A stretch of 64,000 nt of DNA, taken from positions 58,121,237 through 58,185,236 of the forward strand of contig NC_016133.3 of assembly GCF_000005505.3 (NCBI RefSeq), written 5' to 3'. Shown here one piece after another: positions 22,212-32,111 of the stretch. Within the stretch, counting starts at the first letter, position 1. The number at the start of each line of letters is the position of its first letter. The stretch comes from Brachypodium distachyon. Its lineage: Eukaryota > Streptophyta > Magnoliopsida > Poales > Poaceae. The position numbers were made by a program, and so were the translations under genes. The notes under the pieces were generated by a model. It saw only the letters and a program-made list of their open reading frames with translations, was not told the origin of the DNA and made no database searches.

Positions 22212-23352
22212 TCACAGTTGGACTTTAGGAATTTGCCCTGCGCAAGCAGCAGCATAGGCATCTGCAAGCCCTGGAACACACTCATTATAGCGGTCAAGGA
22301 ACTTCTCTACAAATCTCTTCTCGGTCAGAGCAAACACACTGTAAAAATCAATGTCTTTTGTCACCAGTTCCTTCGCCTTCAGAACTTGTATGACATAGTG
22401 CCGGGGCATCAACCGCCTCTCCAAGCTATAAGACAGCATTACAGGCCTGCGCGCTATGTATGAAGCATCCAACATAACCTCCATTTTCAGGAACTCAATG
22501 GTCTGAACCAACTTCCCCTCTGACGTACTCAGAATGCCTGGTGCCTTGCCTCTGACGTACTCAGCTTCAGAGCATCCAAGAGCCTTCTCCAACAAGTCCC
22601 GTTTTGCACTAACATTCACAGGAGCGAAGTTGCAGACAATCACCAGGGCTTTCATGAACAATCCCGAACAACGGCGCACGCCCAACATCTCGGCACGCGC
22701 CACCATTTCTTTCACACGCTCTGGCTCCATGGTGAGCAGTTCGGTGCGCACAATGAGCTTGGCAATGTGACAAGCAGTTAGGCCGCACTGCTGCAAGAAG
22801 GCCGTATTGGGCTCGACTACCTTCTCGATGTTCCGGCCGAGGATGTACAACCTTGTCTTGAGGGCCACTTCCACCTTGTCGTAGGAGCCCAGCAAGGAGA
22901 TGTAGAACTCGAGGCGGGGGATTCGGGACGGGGAGACCAAGATCCCCGGATCGAATTTAACGAGGCGGGAGATCTGGGCAGGGGAGAGGCCCATGGCCCA
23001 TGCCCCGGAGCCGGGCGACGCGGGGGGTTAGGGTTTTGTCCGCACCGTGGCAGAGCAATCGCGGGTCCCTGGCAACCGCCGCCGCGAGGTCGGCTTTGGC
23101 GAGACCGGCGTCGGCAAGGAATGCGCGGACGGCGTCAGGCTTGGCGGGCGACTTGACGCGCTGCAGGTGTTTGGAGTTGGAGGCCTTGAGGGCTTGGGCT
23201 GGTGTGAGGCCCCAGGTGGCGACGAGGTAGCCCGCCGCGACGAATGGGGCGTCCGGTGTGGCGGCGGCGGTGGAGAGGAGGAAGAAGCGGTGAAGGGAGG
23301 AGGCATGGAGATCGGAGGCGCCGCCCAGGGCGAAACGGAGGCGGCGCAGCAT
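22212..23352 (-). pseudogene. mTERF-family gene, frameshifted by a 7-bp tandem duplication
   Basis: Read on the minus strand. The first part (23352..~23003) gives a transit-like N-terminus (MLRRLRFALGGASDLHASSL), then GYLVATWGLTPAQALKASN and LAAAVARDPRLLCHGADKTL. The second part (22994..22212) continues as MGLSPAQISRLVKFDPGILV through LEKALGCSEAEYVRGKAPGI and SYSLERRLMPRHYVIQVLK to the stop. Both are mTERF repeats of one protein. They are separated by a shift at 22989..23002, where GCCCATG occurs twice in tandem on the plus strand; a single copy would keep frame. The downstream frame starts with its own ATG at 22994 and could give a 260-aa protein without a targeting peptide, but more likely the gene is dead. 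mTERF proteins bind organellar nucleic acids and act in plastid or mitochondrial expression. Head of a four-gene cluster on this strand. Confidence 0.85.
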
Positions 23353-23715
23353 CGCGGCGGCGTGCCTGCGTGCCCCCAGTGGCCTTCGTCTTCTGCCGAG
23401 AGACCGTTTGCTCTGACCCTGTCCGCTCTTGTTTTTTTTTTTCCTTAGCCGGGAGCCCGGGAGACGTTTGCTCTCGATTTTATTGATCTTTCTACTGTAA
23501 ATTTGATAAAATTTGAATTTTTTTTAAGGAAACCCAAAACGGAGAAAATAACTCGTTTGTTGATTCTCAGGAATTAGCAAAACTTATAAGCGCGAAATTG
23601 TTTTTGCCAGTGATGCTCTAGCCGCCAAAGAAATGCACGCACGGGACGGCACTATGGGTGGAGACAATTGGACTACGCAGAGGTTATGGTTGGAGGTGAC
23701 AACATCGTCGAAGCA

Positions 23716-23787
23716 GAGAGGATTGAACAACGTGAGGATTATGGATTTGTTGAGAGGATTGAACAACGTGAGGATTATGGATTTGTT
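23716..23787. repeat. 36-bp perfect tandem repeat, two copies
   Basis: Copies at 23716..23751 and 23752..23787, each GAGAGGATTGAACAACGTGA followed by a 16-nt remainder. Located in intergenic sequence 5' of the mTERF pseudogene. Confidence 0.95.
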
Positions 23788-23926
23788 CAATGGTCATGGT
23801 TAGGCAAGCCTAATCTCTCCTACTTATCTTCTACTAATTCATCGCCACTTCCCTTTGCCAATCTTCCGATCCTAAAGCCTCGTCTTATCAAAACTTTAAA
23901 ACTACGACCATTTAATTTTTTTAATA

Positions 23927-24050
23927 CTCTCTCCGTCCAACAAAAGATGTCTCAACTTTGACTAAATTTGAATGCATCTATACACTAAGTCATGTCTAGA
24001 TACATCTAAATTTTGACAAACTTGAAACATCTTTTGCTGGACGGAGGGAG
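23927..24050. mobile_element. Stowaway MITE (Tc1/Mariner)
   Basis: 124 bp with inverted termini CTCTCTCCGTCCAACAAAAG and CTTTTGCTGGACGGAGGGAG, flanked by the TA target duplication (23925-23926, 24051-24052). A classic grass Stowaway end. Confidence 0.92.
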
Positions 24051-24539
24051 TATTTGATTTGATGTTAACCCAAAATGTACTACAATGAGATCCCCGGTGA
24101 TGATTCATTATATATTTGTTATTAAAAAGAGTAGGTGGTTTTGTATATTCTTCTAAACCTGGTGATAACATAAACATTACAAAGTACAAAATTAATACCA
24201 ACAAAAAACACTGATAGGTGGCAACCACCGAGTAACTGGGCAATACAAAATTCAGCAGCTATTATGCACTGTGCTAGAATGTATATGTGCCCGTATATCT
24301 TCAGGGAAGATTGGTACTGTACAGAGAGTCTATTCTGTTTCCTCTTCTGTCTTTGAACAAAGTAGCACTGTGGAAACAAACAGAGCAAAATATATCAACT
24401 TACGGCCAATGAAGGACTCCAGCTCAGTCTCTTATATGACTATCAGAACGCATCAGTTCACATACAGCCTTCAAATTTGCCATAAGAATCATAAGTAGAA
24501 TAACAACAATTAACAGAATGTACCAAATTCAGCACTCAC

Positions 24540-24772
24540 TTAGTTCTCAGGCGGTGCTGTGCTGGATTGATGATCTGAATGAATTTCAACAGGCAACGCA
24601 GCCCACACAGATACGGTAAATAAATTCATAAAATTCTACAAGAGATCTGACTAATGTTCCCCTAGCTGAAGAAAATGCACAGCGACTCATGGTTCGCAAA
24701 AGGAAAAGGCTTACCATGAAAAAGATTGCACCCTCAGATGCCAGGACTATGACAGCTGCTCTTTTCCAGTAA
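24540..24772 (-). other. Possible orphan 3' exon pair of a small membrane protein
   Basis: On the minus strand, 24772..24715 (after TTTTTAG, before GTAAGC) would encode YWKRAAVIVLASEGAIFFM and, in phase after TCTTGTAG, 24635..24540 would encode NFMNLFTVSVWAALPVEIHS and DHQSSTAPPEN then stop. Both have canonical splice borders and a hydrophobic, membrane-like composition. No upstream exon was found before the mTERF gene ending at 25117, so this may be a decayed fragment, or alternative 3' exons of the mTERF transcript. The protein is not recognised. Confidence 0.3.
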
Positions 24773-25116
24773 CTAAAAACGAAAAAAAGAATTGTAATAT
24801 GGAAACTTGCGTTTCAGACTCCAAACGTAGCTGGATAAATTGTAGCATCAGAATTGATGGCCACAAATATGACAACAAATATTTCATTTTTATTTGTTAT
24901 CATATAGACCTTCATCCGTGTCATCAGCTTCAGCAGCCATGGCCTCTCCGACGCCCAGCACATTAAGTTTCCCCAGAATTTTGATGCTAGCAGCTAGCAT
25001 CTCGAGGTGTAAAGCACACATCAGGAGTATCCAAATACAGCAAGGACAAAACGATCCTTCCATTTAGACGGTTTGCGAAGATTCAGCATAGAAGAACAAA
25101 GAAGAAGTATGATCCT

Positions 25117-26304
25117 TCATAGCGCAACTCCAGCAGGCAGTTTCCCTTGGCAAGCATTTGTGTATTCATCATCCAGGCCTGGAAGAACATCCTTATGGGG
25201 GTGTATATACCTGCATCGGAACAACTCGTCGCCAAGAGTGAGCAATGTGTAGAACGTTATATCTTTCTGGATCAAGCCTTTCTCCTGGAGCACCTTCATC
25301 ACGTAGTATCGGGGCACCAGTCGGCACTCTAGGCTATACATCAGCATCGTAGGCCTGCTAAGGGTGCACCTGGCGTCAATGCGGACCACATTGGTCAGGA
25401 ACTCCGACACATTGCGAATCTTCTCCCTGGAGCACCTCAGCACCACCGGGTTCCTTCTCACCATGTTGATCACCTCGGCCTCAGAGCACCCAAGCGTCTC
25501 ACTGAAGAACTTAAGCTTGGCTGCCATCGTTTCCGTGCCTAGGGCCATCATCGTGGTCACAGCGTGCCTGAACATAGGCGAATTACGCGGCACGCCGAGC
25601 TTATCGGCACGGGCAAGGATGGATCTTACGGCTTCCGGGTTCCTGGTGAGCAGCCCCGTGCTGGGAATGCACATCTTGGCAATAACACAAGCAGTTAGCC
25701 CGCATTCTTGTAGCAGCTCGATGTTGGGCTTAACGACCTTCTCGAGGTCCGACGTGAGGATGTAGAAGTTGCGCCTGACGATGCGGAGGAACATCTCCGG
25801 CGATCCCAGGAAGGGCAGCCAGAACCCAAGCCGCTCCTGGACGTTGAAGGAGCGGAGGACGTAGGGGGCCGTGCGGGCGAAGGTCTGGACCTGGGCGTCG
25901 GAGAGGCCATGGCTGCGGAAGCTGGCGATGCGGATCTTCAAGTTTTTCTCGACGCTGCAGTTGAGGATGCGCGGGTCTACGGCTACAACTTTGGCGATGT
26001 CGGCCTTGGAGAGGCAGAGCGGGGCCCCGCCGAGGAAGGCGAGGACGGAGTCGGCATTGGAGGTGCACTTCCAATGGGATATGTACTTGGTGGATTTCCG
26101 GGCCAGATCCCGCGTGAGACCGCAGGTGGTAACGAGGTAGTCCTCAGCGGCGAAGCGGACCGACGGCGGCGAGGCGGCGGATGCGGCGGTTGATAGGAGC
26201 GCAAGGCGGACGGAGAAGAAGCCGGGCGTGGCGGCGCAGCGGAGGGAGAGGAATTGTTTCTGGAGGCGAAGCATCGCGGCGGCGGCTTCGCTGGTCGCTG
26301 CCAA
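25117..26304 (-). CDS. mTERF-family protein (paralogue of the gene at 35874..37061)
   Basis: Intronless, 395 aa. The N-terminal ~50 residues are Ala/Ser/Arg/Leu-rich and lack acidic residues, except Glu at position 6, as in organelle targeting peptides. From about 53 (EDYLVTTCGLT) the protein is built of ~33-residue mTERF helical repeats, with the usual PxxL or proline-start units: VDPRILNCSVEKNLKIRI, APYVLRSFNVQERLGFWLPF, RNPEAVRSILARADKLGVPR, RRNPVVLRCSREKIRNVSEF and RPTMLMYSLECRLVPRYYVM. The family acts in plastid or mitochondrial transcription, splicing or rRNA maturation; this grass subfamily is large and mostly uncharacterised. It is collinear with and very similar to the gene at 35874..37061, including 3'-flank similarity, so the two are tandem duplicates. 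The start was chosen as the first ATG; MLRLQ at residue 11 is an alternative and matches the start of the paralogue. Confidence 0.88.
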   Translation of the reverse strand: MAATSEAAAAMLRLQKQFLSLRCAATPGFFSVRLALLSTAASAASPPSVRFAAEDYLVTTCGLTRDLARKSTKYISHWKCTSNADSVLAFLGGAPLCLSKADIAKVVAVDPRILNCSVEKNLKIRIASFRSHGLSDAQVQTFARTAPYVLRSFNVQERLGFWLPFLGSPEMFLRIVRRNFYILTSDLEKVVKPNIELLQECGLTACVIAKMCIPSTGLLTRNPEAVRSILARADKLGVPRNSPMFRHAVTTMMALGTETMAAKLKFFSETLGCSEAEVINMVRRNPVVLRCSREKIRNVSEFLTNVVRIDARCTLSRPTMLMYSLECRLVPRYYVMKVLQEKGLIQKDITFYTLLTLGDELFRCRYIHPHKDVLPGLDDEYTNACQGKLPAGVAL

Positions 26305-26474
26305 AGCCTGTTAAGGGTAAACCGTATATAATTTGCTGGGCCTTTTGGGGGGCACAACAAAATAAGGCTCTAGTCCAGTGGGCTCTCTCATACAGAGAGA
26401 CTGAAAGCTATGGGCTATTTCTCGGAGAAAAGGAAAGCTATGGGCCAAGTCCAGCAAATCAACGACTCAACTGC

Positions 26475-26575
26475 CTATTACAGATTAAAAACTGCCTATT
26501 ACAGTATCCATTTATCCTAACCCTCCCCTCAATTTTCTTCCACAAGTGAACTCTTATGTTGTATATAGTAAGTGT
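26475..26575. repeat. Copy 1 of a ~100-bp dispersed duplication
   Basis: Segment with AACTGCCTATTACAGTATCC, ATTTATCCTAACCCTCCCCT and TTCTTCCACAA, repeated at 33918-34000 in the same orientation. Lies 5' of the mTERF gene at 25117..26304. Confidence 0.8.
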
Positions 26576-26800
26576 GCACGTGCACGCAGGTCCGATTTAA
26601 AACATGTTTTTCGAATTACGTTTCTCATTCGAGTGCCAAGTTGCTTTTTATTACCTATTTCCAACTGAGCCACTTAAATAGCTACCAATGGTGTAGAGAT
26701 GTAAGCATGCATTTACAAATGTAAGGTACTGCCGTATTGTCATCACAGTTTACTTGTTCCCGAACCTAGACTTTCCAGAACAGAACATCGAGCAGTGCGC

Positions 26801-26930
26801 AAATATGATTTAGGGTTGTGTGGGACAGAGCCTCCACATATCTCGTATATAAAAAGGACCAACAGTTACATGTACAACACGACTAAGACTAGGACACGTA
26901 TACAACACGTATACGAATCGGTTTCTAACA
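26801..26930 (-). repeat. 3' LTR of the copia element
   Basis: 130 bp, starts TGTTAGAAACC on the minus strand and ends ...AAATCATATTT. Same as the LTR at 31512..31641 with no difference seen. Confidence 0.93.
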
Positions 26931-26937
26931 CTCCACC

Positions 26938-29900
26938 TCAATCTGAACTACTACTACATACAAGGTTCAGATTGGATTGGAACCGGTCTAACATCTGTCG
27001 TGTAGCTGGTTTAGTAAATACATCAGCTAGTTGGTCATTCGTCGAGATGAACCTGACGTCTAAAGCTCCAGAAGCAACGCGCTCTCGCACAAAGTGGAAG
27101 TCGATCTCTATGTGCTTGGTCCGTGCGTGAAAGACTGGATTCGCCGTCAGATATGTAGCCCCAATGTTATCACACCATAAGATGGTGGTTCGCTGTTGTG
27201 ACACGCCTAGCTCCTTGAGCAGTGATTCTACCCAGATGGCTTCAGCAGCACCATTCGCCAAAGCTTTGTACTCCGCCTTTGTGCTAGATCTAGAGACTGT
27301 AGGCTGTTTCTTGGCACTCCACGAAATAATATTTGAGCCAACAAACACAGCAAAGCCACTGGTGGATCGGCGGTCATCAATACATCCTGCCCAATCCGCA
27401 TCCGTGAAAACACTCACGCCAGTAGATGGAGACTTCCGTATCCTCAATCCCATGCTAAGAGTCCCTTTGACATAGCGCAATATACGCTTGACTGCTTCCC
27501 AATGCACGTCAGTCGGCTGTGATAGATACTGACACACCTTGTTGACAGCAAAGGATAAATCTGGACGAGTGAGAGTCAAATACTGCAAACCTCCAACGAT
27601 ACTGCGATACCTGGTAGCATCCTCAGGACCCAGTAGTGTTCCAGTCTCACGAGCCAGGCGCTCGGTGGTAGCCAATGGTGTCGAAGTGGGTCTACAATTC
27701 TCCATACTCACACGATGAAGAAGATCCAACGCATACTTTCGTTGAGTCAATGTCATGCCCCCTGAATTGTAGGACGCTTCAAGACCCAGAAAGTACTCAA
27801 GGGTACCTAGATCCTTGATCGGAAAGCTGTCAGCAAGAGATTTAACAAGACCATCCACTGCAGCTGTCGTAGACCCAGTGATCACAATATCATCCACGTA
27901 CACGAGCATGTAAATCTGCACACCATGCTGATCGAAGAGGAAAAGAGACGTGTCGGCCTTTGATGAGACAAAACCAAGCTGAACGAGACGAGCACTCAAA
28001 CGGGCATACCATGCACGAGGAGACTGTTTGAGACCATAAAGAGCTCGTTGCAACTTGCACACATGAGAGGGAAAACGTTCATCCTCAAACCCCGGCGGTT
28101 GCTGCATGTAGACATCCTCCGAGAGAAAACCATGAAGGAAGGCATTACGGACGTCAATCTGCCGTAAACTCCAACCGCGGGACACTGCAAGAGAAAGAAC
28201 CAAACGGACTGTGGCTGGCTTCACAACGGGACTAAAAGTATCTCCATAATCAATACCTTGCTGCTGAGTAAAACCGCGAGCGACAAGACGAGCTTTGTGC
28301 TTATCAATAGAACCGTCTGGATGTTGCTTCGTCTTGAAAACCCACTTGCTCCCCACGACATTGACTCCAGGCGGTCGTGGAACCAACACCCATGTGTTGG
28401 TATGACGAAGGGCAGCAAACTCATCAGCCATGGCGGTATGCCAAGCAGGTTCACGGAGGGCATCGTGATGTGAGACAGGCGTCGCAAAGAAGGCACGACG
28501 CTGAGGATCATACCGGACAGTACCATCGGTGTACTCTTTAGCACGACGTGTAGCATCCCGGGTGCGCGTCACCATCGGATGGAGCAGCTCGGGAATGACG
28601 TGATCTGCAGCACCGTTGCCGACGGCGACAGCAGCGGAGGCCGGCACCCCGGCCGAATCCACAGCCGGCCCACGGGCCGGAGGAGCAGAGGCAGGCGATG
28701 ACGCCCCGGGAGGTGGCCCATTGCTCGGGGACGGGCCAGCGCTAGAAGAAAGGTCGGGCGATGCCGATGGCCCGACATGCGTCCCATGCATAGCAGCCTC
28801 GGGCGGCATGACGCCATGCACGTCGATCGGCTGCGCTGCGGACTGCATCGTCGGTACCTGCACAGGAGAGACACTGGCTTGGCCAGAAATATCAGTAGCC
28901 AAGTAGGACAAGTCGTAATCACGCACAGACATACTCGTAGCCGGTTCAGTGGATGGAAAAGAGATAGCCTCTTTAAGAGTTGACACATCGATAGTAACTC
29001 CGGGAGTAGCAAACGGAAAAACCGACTCGTCAAAGACCACGTCTCGCGAGACATAGATACGTCCTGTAGACCATCTAGGCACTTATACCCCTTATGCATA
29101 GGATTGTACCCAAGGAACACACACATCGTCGAACGAAACTCAAGTTTGTGCGAATTATACTTGCGCAAGCTAGGCCAACACGCACAACCAAAGATGCGGA
29201 GAAACGAATAATCTGGTGGAGTTTGAAAGAGACGATGGATAGGCGTATCCTGACCAAGCACCGGGGTCAGCATGCGATTGATGAGATAGCATGCGGTGAG
29301 AAAAGCTTCGTCCCAATAACGCAATGGGAGAGAGGAGTGCGCAAGTAATGCGAGGCCAGTCTCTACGAGATGACGATGCTTGCGCTCGGCAATACCATTC
29401 TGTTGGGAGGTGTGAGGGCAAGAAACTCTATGAACGAAGCCCGTCCGCTGAAAATAGCGATTCAACCTATGATACTCACCACCCCAATCAGACTGGACAG
29501 CTTTAAGGTTAGCATTCAAAAGAAGCTCAACATGAGCTTGGAAAGCATAGAAAACTTGCTCAACATCAGACTTGTGCTTAAGGAGATAGATCCAGGAAAA
29601 ACGAGAATAGTCGTCGATAAAACTCACATAATACTTGTACCCCCCAGAGGAAGCACGAGCAGGGCCCCAAACATCAGTATGAACCAAGTCAAGAGGCATA
29701 GTAGAAACACGAGATGAAGCAGTGTAAGACAACTGACGACTTTTACCACGTTGACAAGCATCACAAACTAAATTTGAATTGTCTGAGGATGAACACTCTA
29801 GATCATTATCCCTAACAATGGAACTGACGACATTATTGGAGGGATGGCCAAGCCGCTGATGCCACTTGGCCGACATAGTCCGAACGCTAGATGAAGCACT

Positions 29901-31373
29901 CCGCGCAGACGTGACGCGTCCGAGCGGGAGAGGGTAGAGTCCACCTTGACTTCTACCGCGCAAAAGGATTCTCCGGGTGGCCTTGTCCTTAACAAGGAAA
30001 AAATATCGATGAAACTCAATAAAGATGTCATTATCCGAGACTAGACGATATACGGACAGAAGATGCTGACGAATATGCGGAACATGCAGGATATTATTCA
30101 AGCGAATAGAAGAACCGGCTAAGGTCGAGTGCCCAATGTGCGAGATTGACAAACCTGAGCCGTTGGCTACTTGAACATGATCCTGGCCGCCGTAGCGCTC
30201 GCGAACGTGAAGACGCTCGAGGTCACTGGTCAGGTGGTCGGTGGCGCCGGAGTCCATCACCCACGGAGGAGGCGGATTGTTGTTGGAGGAGGTCGATGCC
30301 GTGTTCGCCGAGCGGGGGTTGTCGGTGTAGTTATCCTGATCGTAGCGGTTGCGGCACTGCATAGCTTCGTGCCCCCAATTCTTGCATATCTGGCACCTTG
30401 GGCGCCAGCGACGCCCGTTACCGTTGCGGCCGTTGCCGCCACCGCCTCCACCGCCATTGTTTCGGCGGTTGTCGTGGCCGCCACCTTGGCCGCCGTGCTG
30501 CTGGCCGCCTCCTTGGCTGTCGTAGCCCTGCTGAGGATAGCCCCCTTGCGGGTAGCCCTGCCCCTGCTGCGAGTATCCAGCGGGGCGTCCTCCAGACGTG
30601 CGCGCATCAAGCGCGCGAGAGCGGTTGCCGGCAGGGGCGCCATATCGTGAAGCGGCATTGGCGGATGAGGACCAATCCCCCTCGTCGGACTGCTGCGACA
30701 GTTGCAGTGCTTCATAGTTCAGCACCGTGGAGTAGAATTCAGCGGGGGTCACCGGAGTGGTGATGACGCTGAGAGACGCCGCGATCGGGTTATAGGTCTT
30801 CCCCAATCCGGTGAGCATGTAATCTATGATCTCGCCGTCTTCAAGCGGAGACCCAGCGGCAGCCATGGCGTCGGCGAGAGCCTTCACCTTGTGCATATAC
30901 TCGCTTGCGGTCATGTCCAGCTTCCTCAGCGTCTGGATTTGACGCCGGATGTGCCGCACCCCGACACGGTTCTGCGCGCTGATCATCGTGTGAATTGCCG
31001 TCCACGCAGCAGCCGCGGATTTACAGCTAATGAGCTGATTCGCGAGATCCTCGTGCATCGAGGAGAGGAGCACCCCTAGGACCTTCTGATCTTGCGTCCA
31101 CCACTTCGCGTACTCGGGATTAGCCACGGTTGTGGCAGTGTCGCCGGTGCCCTCGGTGACGGTTTTGGCCGGCGCAGCGGCCGATCCGTCGAGGAAGCCA
31201 TGGAGGGAGGCGCCGGAGAGGTTGGTGATGACGAGCGTCCACCAGAGAGGGAAGTTGCTGCGGTCGAGTCGCACGCCGATGGCGGGAACGACGGTAGCGG
31301 TGGTGGCGGTGGTAGCCGGCGGGGCAACAACGGGGCCGACGAGCGCGAGCTGCTGCGAGCTGCTGGTCGCCAT
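26938..31373 (-). pseudogene. Copia gag-pol polyprotein with one frameshift
   Basis: Starts MATSSSQQLALVG at 31373. Domain order: gag (LTR-copia gag, ~1-230), CCHC zinc knuckle CQICKNWGHEAMQC, aspartic protease WVMDSGATDHL, GAG-pre-integrase (HQRLGHPS), integrase core (DVWGPA, FIDDYSRFSWIYLL, QNGIAERKHRHL), then after the shift reverse transcriptase ([26 protein letters not shown]) and RNase H ([16 protein letters not shown], ending near ADVFTKP). The shift lies between plus-strand positions 29072 and 29073, within KCLD|WSTGRIY-type text, and looks like the loss of a single base. The order protease-integrase-RT-RNase H defines Ty1-copia. No other stop or shift was seen, consistent with identical LTRs. 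This copy cannot make a full polyprotein in one frame. Confidence 0.93.
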
Positions 31374-31511
31374 CGCTCAGCTAGCTCGAGCACGTACGAC
31401 GCAGGAGGCAGAGCTCACGCGAGCAGCTAGGCAGAGGCGATCACGTACGCACGCGGGCAGGGCACTTCACGTACGCAGGCAGAGACGGAAACGAGTTTGG
31501 CTCTGATACCA

Positions 31512-31641
31512 AAATATGATTTAGGGTTGTGTGGGACAGAGCCTCCACATATCTCGTATATAAAAAGGACCAACAGTTACATGTACAACACGACTAAGAC
31601 TAGGACACGTATACAACACGTATACGAATCGGTTTCTAACA
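31512..31641 (-). repeat. 5' LTR of the copia element
   Basis: 130 bp, same as the other LTR by eye; contains a TATA-like TTTTTATATACGAG on the minus strand, a likely core promoter. Followed directly by the primer-binding site TGGTATCAGAGCC. Confidence 0.93.
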
Positions 31642-31673
31642 TGCGCTACCCCACAGAACAATGGAACGAAAAA

Positions 31674-32102
31674 GAGTAAATTTCACAAAATCAGGGTTTC
31701 AACGGGTCACAGTCATGACTAATAGTCTCACAAAACCACACTTTTTCGGGCATAGCTTCTCACAGAACCCAAATCAGATAATTAAGAGCGTTTGATGGTG
31801 TTTCTGACAAGTGGGACCCACATGTCGGATGCTAGGTCAGACGGGTCGAACCATTTTTTTGTCCACGTCAGCTTTTGCCCAACACCCCGTTTAAGCTCCT
31901 CTATCTACCCGGGAAATCCTGATTCGATCCTGCCATCCGACATGTCCCACTTGTCATAAACATCATCAAACGCTCTTAATTACCTGATTTGGGTTCTGTG
32001 AGAAGGTCTGCCCGAAAAAGTATGGTTTTGTGAGACTATTAGTCATAACCGTGGCCCGTTGAAAACCTAGCCCCAAGAAATGTGGTTTTGTGAAATTTAC
32101 TC
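31674..32102. mobile_element. Mutator-type MITE with 9-bp target duplication
   Basis: 429 bp with long inverted ends: GAGTAAATTTCACAAAAT at the left against ATTTACTC at the right, and inverted matches continuing inward for over 100 bp (for example ATCAAACGCTCTTAATTA at the right). Flanked by perfect 9-bp repeats AACGAAAAA (31665..31673 and 32103..32111). A 9-bp duplication and long TIRs indicate the Mutator superfamily. No transposase is encoded. Confidence 0.88.
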
Positions 32103-32111
32103 AACGAAAAA

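Larger units (their letters stand above)
26801..31641 (-). mobile_element. Young Ty1-copia retrotransposon with 130-bp LTRs
   Basis: 4841 bp on the minus strand, flanked by a 5-bp target duplication TGCGC (26796..26800 and 31642..31646, plus-strand reading). The two LTRs are identical by eye. On the minus strand, next to the 5' LTR, TGGTATCAGAGCC is the primer-binding site (initiator tRNA-Met); next to the 3' LTR, TTGAGGTGGAG is the polypurine tract. One gag-pol region fills the interior, with a single frameshift. Short LTRs and size recall the Tos17/Hopscotch class of grass copia elements. It inserted ~500 bp upstream of an mTERF gene, antisense to nothing: both read in the minus direction. 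Confidence 0.95.
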
